Assembly: GCA_905372345.1 (NCBI GenBank)
Contig: CAJPPE010000047.1
Coordinates: 1 to 8,817, forward strand
Source: an uncultured Treponema sp.
GTDB lineage: Bacteria; Spirochaetota; Spirochaetia; Treponematales; Treponemataceae
Direction: 5' to 3'
Length of the DNA stretch: 8,817 nt
The translations under genes and the position numbers were made by a program. Positions 1 to 7,341 of the stretch are shown piece by piece. How positions within the stretch are numbered: position 1 is the first letter of the stretch; every line of letters begins with the position of its first letter. The notes beneath the pieces were generated by a model. It worked only from the letters and a program-made list of their open reading frames with translations. It was not told where the DNA came from and did no database searches.

Positions 1-473
1 TCCGTAAGCTCGCAGAAGAATCAAGCACTCAGGGCAAAACCATTACTTCTACCCTCAAAGTTCTCTCAGGCGAAATTGAAGCTCTTTCAGCCTCTTCAAA
101 AACGGCAGAAGAAAAGTTCAATGCCATTTTCGCTCTTTCCGAGCAGGTAAAGACTATGAGTCAAAACCTAATGGAAGCTATGCGTGAACAGGAGAACGGC
201 AGTAAGGAAGTTTTATCGGCTATCCGAGACATAAACATGGTAACCAACCAAGTAAACGACGGCTCTGCCGAAATGCTCCGCGGCGGCGAAAATGTTGCAC
301 AAGAAATGCAAAAGCTCGATGAGCTTACCCGCGTCATCACCGACAGCATGAACGAAATGGCCTCCGGTGCCGTGCAAATCAGCAATGCCGTACAGGAAGT
401 AAATGCAATAAGCCAAAAGAATAAAGAGAGCATTGAAAACCTCTCTAAAGAAGTCGGAAAGTTTAAAGTGTAA
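1..473 (+). CDS. Methyl-accepting chemotaxis protein, C-terminal part (5' end outside window)
   Basis: This is the end of a chemoreceptor, a protein that passes ligand signals to the CheA kinase through a long antiparallel coiled coil. The frame is open from the window edge: codons start at base 3 and read RKLAEESS, the sequence that follows the conserved signalling tip in MCPs. About 156 residues are visible, ending in a TAA at 471-473. They are almost entirely heptad-patterned helix rich in Gln, Glu, Asn and Ser, such as MNEMASGAVQISNAVQEV, typical of the descending arm and its adaptation (methylation) region. The protein ends EVGKFKV, with no C-terminal pentapeptide tether of the NWETF type for CheR/CheB. 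The sensor, membrane segments, HAMP and signalling tip lie to the left, so the ligand cannot be told. An ATG at 156 is internal and not the true start. The family call is secure; the specific receptor is not. Confidence 0.9.
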   Translation, partial: RKLAEESSTQGKTITSTLKVLSGEIEALSASSKTAEEKFNAIFALSEQVKTMSQNLMEAMREQENGSKEVLSAIRDINMVTNQVNDGSAEMLRGGENVAQEMQKLDELTRVITDSMNEMASGAVQISNAVQEVNAISQKNKESIENLSKEVGKFKV

Positions 474-489
474 TCTTTTGTAAAAGGTA

Positions 490-529
490 GATGAGGTTCC
501 ATACTTCTATGCAAGAATGGAACCTCATC
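490..529 (+). terminator. Stem-loop after the MCP gene, probable terminator
   Basis: A perfect 13-base inverted repeat (490-502 with 517-529, GATGAGGTTCCAT and its complement) sits 16 bases after the MCP stop. After one A-A mismatch, 504-506 pair with 513-515, leaving a six-base loop. No run of T follows; the next bases are CGTTTACC. It is therefore not a textbook intrinsic terminator, but its place between two transcription units fits a terminator or an mRNA 3'-end stabiliser. Confidence 0.6.
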
Positions 530-563
530 CGTTTACCAATTTGGCTTTTCGCCTCCAACCCTA

Positions 564-591
564 TTGACAAATTTACAATATAGTTCAAAAT
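564..591 (+). promoter_or_regulatory. Candidate sigma-70 type promoter for ctpA
   Basis: A perfect TTGACA -35 box at 564-569 is followed after 16 bases by CAAAAT at 586-591, a 4 of 6 match to TATAAT. Transcription would then begin at about 598, the first base of the ctpA start codon. A better -10 match, TACAAT at 574-579, is too close to this -35 box, and would itself leave a leader of only about 12 bases. The gap between the MCP and ctpA makes a promoter here likely; the exact boxes are uncertain. Confidence 0.45.
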
Positions 592-597
592 AGAAAG

Positions 598-2094
598 ATG
601 AATAAAAGAATAACTTGGATAAATACTATTATCTTTTTAGGTCTTCTGTTGGCGGCTATTTTTTTTATGCCGCAAAGGGCTCCGGCTACATCGAATTCCG
701 AATCCGATGCAGATAATGCCGATGTAAATTTAAGATATCTTGAATCCGTGTACAAACTTCTTCAAGAAAATTATGTAGATGAAATAGACCCCGCCGTTTT
801 ATATAAGGGTGCTATGGAAGGAATGCTTAATTCTCTTGAAGACCCTTATACCTCTTATATTTTTAAGGATACAACGGCCGGCCATGATTTGGAGGATACT
901 ACAACCGGTGTTTTCGGGGGTATAGGTGTTCATATTACAAAACCGAATGTATCCACCCCTGAGAGGCCTGCCTATGTCGAAGTTGCGAGTCCTATAGAAG
1001 GAACTCCGGGTTGGAAGGCCGGACTTCAACCTGGGGACTATATTATCGAAATAGACGGAGTAAAAACCGAGGAGATTACACAAGATGAAGTTTTAAATAT
1101 GCTTCGGGGAAAAGAAGGTACTCAGGTAACGATAAAAATTCTTAGAGGAAAAAACCTAAAGTTTGATCTTACGCTGACCCGTGCCATAATCGAAGTTCCT
1201 ACCATAAAGTATACAAAAATCGGAAAAGATATTGCCTATATCCGTTTGATAGAATTTAACCCTAATTCGGCAAAACGCATAACCGAGGCTATAGAAAAAT
1301 TACAAAAAGATGGCTGTACAAAGCTGATCTTTGATTTAAAGAATAATCCGGGAGGTTTGATTACAAGCTCTATTGATGTAGCGAGTATATTTTTAGAATC
1401 GGGTGTTGTGGTTTCGACAAAGGGAAGAGCCCGCAACACAAGCGAAACTTATAATGTCCGCCGATTTGTAAAAAGATTACCTAAAGATATGCCCGTAGTT
1501 GTTCTCATAAATGAAGGCTCTGCAAGTGCTTCCGAAATTGTGGCAGGTGCTTTAAAGGATCATAAGAGGGCTTATCTTGTAGGAACCCGCTCTTACGGCA
1601 AGGGCTTGGTGCAAAGTGTAGTTCAGCTTAGCGAAAAGGAGCTTGTGAAGCTTACAATAGCAAGATACTATTCTCCGAGCGGAGCAAATATAAATAAGCA
1701 GGGAATCCTTCCCGACTTGGAAGTTACAAGGCCTAATTTTACACCCGATGAAGAAAAGAGCGTACTCGAACTTTTAAAGACTTCTAAGATTGCAAACTTT
1801 ACAAGGAGCAAGCCTTCTCTTTCAAAAACTGAAATGATAGATTTTTCTAAAAAGCTTGAAAAAGAATACAATGTAAGGCATGAGCTTATTTTAAATCTTG
1901 TAAAGGTTGAATACTACCGCTCTCACGAAAGTCCTGTAATAAATGAAGATGATGAACAGCTGCAAGCTGCAATAGAACTTTTAAAAACAAAGGATGTAAA
2001 TGCTCTTTGTAAAACAACGAAGACTCTTTTTGAGATGCAGGAAGAAGAAAAAGCTCAAGCTGAAGAAAAGGCAAAAACCGAAGATAAAAAATAA
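598..2094 (+). CDS. ctpA: C-terminal processing peptidase, S41A family (CtpA-like), exported
   Basis: A serine protease that cleaves exported proteins near their C-termini on the outer side of the inner membrane. Residues 1-4 (MNKR) and the hydrophobic stretch 8-23 form a signal peptide or anchor; an APA-T site near residue 30 could be cut. A PDZ domain covers about 104-195 (GGIGVHI, then SPIEGTPGWKAGLQPGD). The S41 core covers about 200-375, with DLKNNPGG at 246-253. The Ser-Lys dyad is S310 (in GSASASEI) and K335 (in SYGKG), with Q339 next to it; the spacing equals that of Bacillus CtpB. The last 120 residues are helical, charged and Lys/Glu-rich, a poorly conserved tail. Length (498) is normal for the family. 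ATG 598 is the only possible start, since the frame has a stop at 565-567, and it has no spaced Shine-Dalgarno. Its stop overlaps the rsmE start (TAATG). Substrate unknown. Confidence 0.93.
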   Translation: MNKRITWINTIIFLGLLLAAIFFMPQRAPATSNSESDADNADVNLRYLESVYKLLQENYVDEIDPAVLYKGAMEGMLNSLEDPYTSYIFKDTTAGHDLEDTTTGVFGGIGVHITKPNVSTPERPAYVEVASPIEGTPGWKAGLQPGDYIIEIDGVKTEEITQDEVLNMLRGKEGTQVTIKILRGKNLKFDLTLTRAIIEVPTIKYTKIGKDIAYIRLIEFNPNSAKRITEAIEKLQKDGCTKLIFDLKNNPGGLITSSIDVASIFLESGVVVSTKGRARNTSETYNVRRFVKRLPKDMPVVVLINEGSASASEIVAGALKDHKRAYLVGTRSYGKGLVQSVVQLSEKELVKLTIARYYSPSGANINKQGILPDLEVTRPNFTPDEEKSVLELLKTSKIANFTRSKPSLSKTEMIDFSKKLEKEYNVRHELILNLVKVEYYRSHESPVINEDDEQLQAAIELLKTKDVNALCKTTKTLFEMQEEEKAQAEEKAKTEDKK

Positions 2095-2867
2095 TGAAGC
2101 AGCTGATTGTTTCCGCAGGGCCGGATAAGGATATAATCCGGCTCGATAAAAAAGATTATAACTATCTTGTTTCCGTGCGGAGAATTAAAGAAGGGCAGGT
2201 CTTAAAAGTTTCTTTAAATGGAGTTATACCTGCCTCGGCTGAAGTTTTTAAAATTAATACCGAAAAAAAATATATAGAGCTTAAGCTTTTAAAGGAAGAA
2301 TTTGCCTTAGATGCCGAACCTTATAAACCCCGTGCAGAAATTATTTTAATGCAATGGCTTATAAAGGGGAATCACATGGATATTGCAGTGAGGCAGGCTG
2401 CAGAAGCCGGCTGTTCGCTCATTGTTCCTGTTTTGGGAGAATTTTCTGTTATAAAAAAAGAAAACATAAATCAAACCGAAAGGCGTGAGCGTATTATCAG
2501 GGAGGCAAGACAGCAGTCAGGTTCCCTTATAAATACCAAGATTCTTCCTGCCCAAGAATTGAAGGCGGCTTTGGATTCGGTTTTGGACTATACGCTAAAC
2601 AGGAAAACCGCTTTTATAATGCTGAGCGAAAAAAAGGTAGGTTCGTTTAGCTTTTTTGACTGCTTATCGGACGAGACCGAGGCGGTAGTGCTTGCTATAG
2701 GCTGTGAGGGCGGCATAGGTTCTAAAGAAATTGAATTTTTAAAAGAACATAAATTTGAAGAAGTGCATTTTAATACAAATGTGCTCCGTGCCGAAACGGC
2801 TGCAATTTATTCGATTGCGGCCGCTCAGGTTATAATGGAGGAAAAAGGTGGCTGTAAAAAGAATTAA
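2094..2867 (+). CDS. rsmE: 16S rRNA (uracil1498-N3)-methyltransferase RsmE
   Basis: Methylates N3 of U1498 in helix 44 of 16S rRNA, using S-adenosylmethionine, in the assembled 30S subunit in the cytoplasm. Residues 1-70 are the PUA-like RNA-binding domain. The rest is a SPOUT fold with the trefoil-knot cofactor site: IGCEGG at 202-207 (IGPEGG in most family members) and NVLRAETAA at 229-237. AAEAGCSLIVPV and REARQQSGS (about 102-144) match the conserved helix and the EAxxQS motif. Length (257) is normal. The start overlaps the ctpA stop by one base (TAATG), and the preceding bases are A-rich without a Shine-Dalgarno, which suggests translational coupling to ctpA. An A8 run at 2263-2270 does not break the frame. 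The pairing with a protease gene has no evident functional meaning beyond a shared transcript. Confidence 0.93.
   Translation: MKQLIVSAGPDKDIIRLDKKDYNYLVSVRRIKEGQVLKVSLNGVIPASAEVFKINTEKKYIELKLLKEEFALDAEPYKPRAEIILMQWLIKGNHMDIAVRQAAEAGCSLIVPVLGEFSVIKKENINQTERRERIIREARQQSGSLINTKILPAQELKAALDSVLDYTLNRKTAFIMLSEKKVGSFSFFDCLSDETEAVVLAIGCEGGIGSKEIEFLKEHKFEEVHFNTNVLRAETAAIYSIAAAQVIMEEKGGCKKN
2837..2841 (+). promoter_or_regulatory. Ribosome binding site deciding a GTG start inside rsmE
   Basis: GGAGG at 2837-2841 lies six bases before GTG at 2848, within the last codons of rsmE. It is the strongest Shine-Dalgarno in the operon and fixes GTG 2848 as the start of the WecG-like gene, overlapping rsmE by 20 bases. 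Confidence 0.75.
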
Positions 2868-3588
2868 TTTTTTAAATGTTCCGCTTGATGTTTTACATGA
2901 AGAAGATATGGAAGAAACCGTGATGTCTCTTTTAAATAAAGAAGGTCCTCAGCAGATTATCTTTATGACTTTATGGGATGTTCTTAGAGCTCGTCACAAC
3001 GGAGAGTTTAGAAACATGATTGAGAAAGCAGCTCTTTGTTTGCCGGTTTCAAAAAGCTTGATACGCGGTGCCCGCTTTTTAAAAAAAGATATTCCCGTAA
3101 GAAGGCAGCAGTTTTCGGTAGTTATAGATTTTCTAAACGTAATAGATTCCCATTATAAAAGTCTCTATCTTTTCGGAGGCAGGCAGGAAAGTCTTCTCAT
3201 CGCCGAAAAAAACGTTAGAAGCACCTTTCCCGGTCTGCACTTGGTAGGCCGCTTTGCCGGTTACTATCATAAATCGATGGAACCCCACATTATTTCGGCT
3301 ATTTCAAAGGCAGCCCCTTCCGTAGTCATTATAGGAAAGGGTGTCCCCGGCGGAAGAAAATGGATTTACCGCAACAAGGAGCATTTTAATTCCGGAATCT
3401 TTATCCGCTATGCAAACCTAATCGATATTTTTTCCAAATTTAAAAAACGCCCCTCCGAAAAACTTTTTAATTCCGGGTGGGATTTTATAATTCCCGTGCT
3501 TAAAAATCCTTTTAGAATATTTACTTTTTTCGGTTATATTTGGTATAATATTTTGCTCTTATTTTATAGACTGTTTAGAAAAGATTAG
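2848..3588 (+). CDS. Divergent WecG/TagA/CpsF (GT26)-like protein
   Basis: A 246-residue protein resembling the WecG/TagA/CpsF family, which transfers N-acetylmannosaminuronic acid, ManNAc or similar sugars to lipid-linked carriers at the inner membrane. Family-like parts are: an INFLNVPLDVL start, YLFGG at 107-111, FPGLHLVGRFAGYYHK at 127-142, VVIIGKGVPGGRKW at 159-172, and a C-terminal hydrophobic segment with basic residues (about 222-246) that could dock on the membrane. The key family residues are changed: the T-x-N segment reads MTLWDV (40-45), the PDG aspartate region reads LPVSKS (65-70), and G-x-PKQE reads GVPGGR. It may therefore be inactive, or use another chemistry. The GTG start has a strong Shine-Dalgarno. 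It is the last gene of the ctpA-rsmE group. Family membership is inferred from motif layout; the substrate is unknown, and no other cell-surface sugar gene is in the window. Confidence 0.68.
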   Translation: MAVKRINFLNVPLDVLHEEDMEETVMSLLNKEGPQQIIFMTLWDVLRARHNGEFRNMIEKAALCLPVSKSLIRGARFLKKDIPVRRQQFSVVIDFLNVIDSHYKSLYLFGGRQESLLIAEKNVRSTFPGLHLVGRFAGYYHKSMEPHIISAISKAAPSVVIIGKGVPGGRKWIYRNKEHFNSGIFIRYANLIDIFSKFKKRPSEKLFNSGWDFIIPVLKNPFRIFTFFGYIWYNILLLFYRLFRKD

Positions 3589-3591
3589 ACA

Positions 3592-3651
3592 ACTGCAACC
3601 GAAATAAAATTATGAAAAAAGAAAAACTATTAACGGCTATCCGGTTGCAGT
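3592..3651 (+). repeat. Inverted repeat with 40-base loop after the WecG-like gene
   Basis: ACTGCAACCG (3592-3601) and its exact complement CGGTTGCAGT (3642-3651) begin three bases past the stop codon. The loop is 40 bases and very A-rich. It may act as a 3'-end structure or terminator for the upstream operon, although no T run follows. The right arm lies directly before the possible promoter of the next gene, so a protein-binding role is also possible. Confidence 0.45.
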
Positions 3652-3682
3652 ACAAGGTTGAAATTCGGGTATACTTTACAAT
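3645..3682 (+). promoter_or_regulatory. Possible promoter for the M16C peptidase-ruvCA genes
   Basis: TATACT at 3670-3675 and TACAAT at 3677-3682 are good -10 candidates about 60 bases before the M16C start. The best partner, TTGCAG at 3645-3650, is 19 bases upstream of TATACT and only a half match to TTGACA; TTGAAA at 3658-3663 is too close to both. A promoter is expected in this 148-base gap, but the exact one is not settled. Confidence 0.3.
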
Positions 3683-3736
3683 TTCTCCTCTTTTCCTTAA
3701 AATAAGGCTGATTTTAATCTAACTTAGGAAGACCTT

Positions 3737-6700
3737 ATGAGCACTCTTATTCACGGCTTTGAAATTATAAGCAAAAATCCCTTACCCGAATTTAATGCTA
3801 TAGGTATTTATGCAAGGCATAAGAAAACGGGGCTTGAACTTTATCATATTTTAAACGATGACGATGAAAATCTTTTTTCATATAATTTTATGACGAGCTC
3901 TCCCAATTCGACGGGGGTAGCTCATATTATCGAGCACACGGTTTTATGCGGCTCTAAAAACTATCCGCTTAAAGACCCCTTTATGGTTTTGGCAAAGCAG
4001 AGCGTTAATACCTTTTTAAATGCCATGACCTATCCCGATAAGACCGTCTATCCTGCAAGCTCCTTGGTTGAAGCCGATTACTTTAACCTTATGTCGGTTT
4101 ACGGAGATGCTGTCTTCTTTCCCAATCTTGACGAATGGGCTTTTAAGCAGGAAGGACACCGCTTTGAGCTGGACGAAAACGGAAAGATGAGCGTTCAGGG
4201 AGTTGTCTTAAACGAAATGAGGGCTAATTATTCCGACTTTGACGGGGTAATGTATGATTGGACAGCTGCTTCTATTTGTCAGGGAAGCATCTATGCCAAG
4301 GCTTCGGGCGGCTCTCCCTTGGAGATTCCCGATTTAACTTATGAAGAATACAAGGCCTTTCACAAAAAATACTATCATCCGGTAAATTGCCGAATTTTTT
4401 TAATGGGAAATATTCCGACCGAAAAGCAGATGAAATTTTTAGAAGAAAAATTCCTTTCCAAATTTGAAGCTGCCGAAAAGCCTCCCTTTGTGCCGCCGAT
4501 TGAGCCATACGCAGAGCCCCGCTTCTTTTCGGTACCGGCCCCAGCTGGTGGTCCGGCCCCCGCCGATGAGATGACTAAGGATTCCGTAATGCTTAACTGG
4601 CTCCTCCCCGAAACTTCGGATACCGAAAAACTTATGCAGGCCTATCTTATAGGAGAGGTTTTAATCGGGCACAGCGGGGCATACTTAAATAAGGTCTTAT
4701 TGGAGTCGGGAATAGGGGAAGACCTTTATCCTTATAACGGAATTGGAAAGAGTCTTAGAAACATCACCCTCACAATAGGAATGAAGGGGATTAAAAAGGA
4801 AACGCATGAGGATTTTAAAAAACTGATTCTTAGTGCGCTTGAAGAGCTTGTAAAAAAAGGAATCGATCCTAAAGAGATTGAAACGGCTGTTCATTCCATA
4901 GATTTTACCAACAGAGAAATAAAAAGAAGCTACGGGCCCTTCGGCATTAACCTGATGGAGCGTGCTATGGCAGGCTGGACATACGGGGTAAGTCCCGAAA
5001 AAACTCTTCAATACATTCCTGTTTTTGAAAAGGTAAAAAAAGACCTTGCCTCCGATAAAAGATACATCGAAAAACTGATTGAAAAGTATTTACTAAAGAA
5101 TAAACATCATGCCCTTGTAAGAGTTTATCCCGATGCGGATTTTTGTAAACGCTTGGACGAAAGTCTGGAAAAAAGGGCTGAAAATTTTAATGCAGGTTTA
5201 ACTGAGGAAGCTCGCAGGGCCATGCTCAAAGATCAGGAGAAGATGAACGAGTTTAAACAAAAAAGCGACTCCCCTGAAATGCTCGCTCTTATTCCCCATC
5301 TTTCAAAGAAAGACCTGCCTCCTCTTCCGCCTCCGATAGATGAAGAAATCGCCTTTATCGGAAATGTTCCCCTTGTTATGCATGAGCAGCCTACAAACGG
5401 GATAGGTTATTTTCAATTAGCCTTTCCTGTAGACGGTTTAAGTGAAGAAGATTATAAATATCTGCCCCTTCTTTCAAGTTGTCTTACGGGAATGGGAACC
5501 GAAAAGCTTTTATGGAACGAGGTTTCTTCTAAGCTTGCAAATTTACTTGGAGGCTTTTCGGCAAGTGCCGGTGTTTTTACGGCAAATAAAAATCTTTCTT
5601 TATGTAAAAATGCGGATAAGATAAGGCTCTCCGATATAGCCGGAAGGGATTGGCTTTTTATTTCGGGGAAGATACTCGGCGAATTGATTCCTGAGGCTGT
5701 CTGCTTTGTCTTGCAGTTTTTAAACGAAATTTCTTTTGACGATAAAAAACGCTTAAACGATTTGGTAACCCAGAGGAAAAACGATTTTGAAAGTCTCCTC
5801 GCCCTTGACGGAAACAGCCTCGCTCTTCTTAGGGCTAGTGCACCCCTGTCCGAAAAAAATGCACGGAGGGAGATGCTTTCGGGATTAAGTCAGCTTAAAT
5901 TTTTGAGGGAGCTTTATTTAAAAGTTAAGGAAGATAATTCTAAAAAAGCCGATTCCGAAAACGCTGATTTAGAATTGAATAAATTATCAAATAAATTAAG
6001 TGCCGTATATAAATCGATTATAAAATCAGGTTTGATTATTGAAGTTACCGGTACAAAAGAAAATCTGGACGCTTTAAAAACAGCCTTTGAAAAAAACTTA
6101 AAAGGCTTTAAGGCTCCCGATAAAACCGATAAGATTGTTTTTGAAAATCCATTTAAATTTAGGCCTTCTGAAAAAAAGAGGTTGGAACTTATTCCGGCTT
6201 CTCTTCAAGTAGGCTTTGCAGTTTCTGTTTTTAAGGCGGCAGCTTTCGGTTCGAAGGAGCAAGCCTCACAGTTAATCCTGTGTAAATGGCTTTCAAGCGG
6301 CCCGATGTGGGAAAAGATAAGAAGCATAGGAGGAGCCTACGGAGCCTTTACCGTTCCTATGTCCTTGGAAGAACTTTTAGCCTTTGTTTCCTACAGGGAT
6401 CCGAACCCGATAAATTCTCTTTCCGAATTTTTAAACTCGATAGATGAGACATTTAGCCAAGACTTTTCGGAAGAGATGATAGAAAAGCTTATTACGGGAA
6501 GATACAGCAAGGAGATTATCCCGATGACTCCTGCAGGACGAGGGGCGGCAGCCTTTAGGGATATTCTTTCGGGTATTTCATATTCCGAAAAAAAAGAAGT
6601 CGTTGAAAAGATGCTGGAAACTACGGCTGAAGATTTGCGTAATTGTGCAAAAAAATTATCGGTTCAAAGGGATTCCCTTTCTTCCATAGTCTTGGCTTCC

Positions 6701-6772
6701 GATTCGGCTCTTGCCCAAAAGAAAACGATAAAAGAACTTTATCCCGAGCCCCTTCTTTCGGAGAGGGTTTGA
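3737..6772 (+). CDS. Zinc peptidase of family M16C (presequence protease/PreP-like)
   Basis: A large clamshell metallopeptidase that degrades unfolded peptides in an enclosed chamber. The inverted zinc motif HxxEH is H63-I-I-E66-H67, with E160 (VVLNEMRANYSD) as third ligand; E66 is the catalytic base. NAMTYPDKTVYP (95-106) and DPFMVLAKQSVNTFLNA are hallmarks of the M16C branch. Four M16 folds are expected: active domain about 1-250, second about 280-465, the M16C-associated hinge about 465-715, then two non-catalytic C-terminal domains including GGAYGAF (865-871). Its 1011 residues match the family. No signal peptide is seen, so a cytoplasmic site is likely. A Pro/Ala/Gly insert lies at 267-278. 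The start has AGGAAG (3726-3731) five bases upstream. It ends 32 bases before ruvC and probably shares its transcript. Substrates cannot be told from sequence. Confidence 0.93.
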   Translation: MSTLIHGFEIISKNPLPEFNAIGIYARHKKTGLELYHILNDDDENLFSYNFMTSSPNSTGVAHIIEHTVLCGSKNYPLKDPFMVLAKQSVNTFLNAMTYPDKTVYPASSLVEADYFNLMSVYGDAVFFPNLDEWAFKQEGHRFELDENGKMSVQGVVLNEMRANYSDFDGVMYDWTAASICQGSIYAKASGGSPLEIPDLTYEEYKAFHKKYYHPVNCRIFLMGNIPTEKQMKFLEEKFLSKFEAAEKPPFVPPIEPYAEPRFFSVPAPAGGPAPADEMTKDSVMLNWLLPETSDTEKLMQAYLIGEVLIGHSGAYLNKVLLESGIGEDLYPYNGIGKSLRNITLTIGMKGIKKETHEDFKKLILSALEELVKKGIDPKEIETAVHSIDFTNREIKRSYGPFGINLMERAMAGWTYGVSPEKTLQYIPVFEKVKKDLASDKRYIEKLIEKYLLKNKHHALVRVYPDADFCKRLDESLEKRAENFNAGLTEEARRAMLKDQEKMNEFKQKSDSPEMLALIPHLSKKDLPPLPPPIDEEIAFIGNVPLVMHEQPTNGIGYFQLAFPVDGLSEEDYKYLPLLSSCLTGMGTEKLLWNEVSSKLANLLGGFSASAGVFTANKNLSLCKNADKIRLSDIAGRDWLFISGKILGELIPEAVCFVLQFLNEISFDDKKRLNDLVTQRKNDFESLLALDGNSLALLRASAPLSEKNARREMLSGLSQLKFLRELYLKVKEDNSKKADSENADLELNKLSNKLSAVYKSIIKSGLIIEVTGTKENLDALKTAFEKNLKGFKAPDKTDKIVFENPFKFRPSEKKRLELIPASLQVGFAVSVFKAAAFGSKEQASQLILCKWLSSGPMWEKIRSIGGAYGAFTVPMSLEELLAFVSYRDPNPINSLSEFLNSIDETFSQDFSEEMIEKLITGRYSKEIIPMTPAGRGAAAFRDILSGISYSEKKEVVEKMLETTAEDLRNCAKKLSVQRDSLSSIVLASDSALAQKKTIKELYPEPLLSERV
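4535..4570 (+). repeat. Small 18-base in-frame repeat coding PAPAGG-PAPADE
   Basis: CCGGCCCC occurs at 4535-4542 and again at 4553-4560, 18 bases (six codons) apart. The two units encode PAPAGG and PAPADE in the linker between the first two M16 domains. The patch is much richer in G and C than the gene around it. Confidence 0.6.
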
Positions 6773-6804
6773 GGAAGTCTAAACAGGGCTTTAAGGAATT
6801 TTAA

Positions 6805-7341
6805 ATGGGTATTTTAAAAGCTGCTTCCGGCAAAAAAAATCTCCGCCCCTGCGTTATAGGGATTGATCCGGGCTTGGCAAATACGGGCTATGGAATTATA
6901 AGTTTTTCAAATAACCGCTTTGAGTGTATAGAATACGGCTCAATAAGTACCGAGCCCCATTTACTCCAAGGGATGAGGCTTTTAAAAATTTTCGATAGGG
7001 TTTCGGCTCTTATTGAAAAATACAGGCCTAAGGAGGCCGGGATAGAAACTTTATATTTTGCAAAAAATGCAACGAGTGCAATGTCCGTTTCGGAAGCCCG
7101 CGGCGTAGTTCTTTTGGCTCTGGCTCAAGGGGGGGTGAGGGTAGGAGAGTATGCTCCCAATTCCATTAAAAAAGCCGTAACGGGTATTGCTCAAGCCGAA
7201 AAAAGGCAGGTACAGGAAGCCGTAAAATTGATTTTAGGCCTAAAGGAAATTCCTAGGCCTGACCATGCGGCCGATGCCTTGGCTGCTGCCATTACAAAAA
7301 TAAATTTAGGAGATGTAGGGGAGGTACGGGCTTATGTTTAA
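6805..7341 (+). CDS. ruvC: Holliday junction resolvase RuvC
   Basis: A homodimeric endonuclease that cuts four-way DNA junctions symmetrically during recombinational repair, working with RuvAB. The RNase H-like fold shows all four acidic or metal-site residues: D21 (GIDPGLANTGYG), E81 (IETLYFAKN), H154 and D157 (PDHAADALAAAI). The H-x-x-D form is that of Thermus RuvC rather than the D-x-x-D of Escherichia coli. YAPNSIKKAVTG at 116-127 is the usual DNA-binding segment. The N-terminus is about 15 residues longer than typical members, which start directly at the GIDPG strand. No other ATG, GTG or TTG exists between 6805 and that motif, and AAGGAA (6793-6798) lies six bases upstream, so the extension appears real. 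It overlaps ruvA by 8 bases. Confidence 0.95.
   Translation: MGILKAASGKKNLRPCVIGIDPGLANTGYGIISFSNNRFECIEYGSISTEPHLLQGMRLLKIFDRVSALIEKYRPKEAGIETLYFAKNATSAMSVSEARGVVLLALAQGGVRVGEYAPNSIKKAVTGIAQAEKRQVQEAVKLILGLKEIPRPDHAADALAAAITKINLGDVGEVRAYV

Noticed and set aside
161..514. 117-residue minus-strand open frame opposite the MCP
   Set aside because: It is the shadow of a strongly conserved receptor helix and runs into the palindrome; no ribosome site or family match is seen.
4697..5011. 104-residue minus-strand frame within the M16C gene
   Set aside because: The + strand here is conserved peptidase sequence without gaps; the antisense frame has no recognisable features.
5442..5624. 60-residue + strand frame inside the M16C gene
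   Set aside because: It is out of frame within the conserved hinge domain and has no ribosome binding site.
6773..6804. Terminator or promoter between the M16C gene and ruvC
   Set aside because: Only 32 bases with no stem-loop and no promoter boxes; the stretch holds the ruvC ribosome site.
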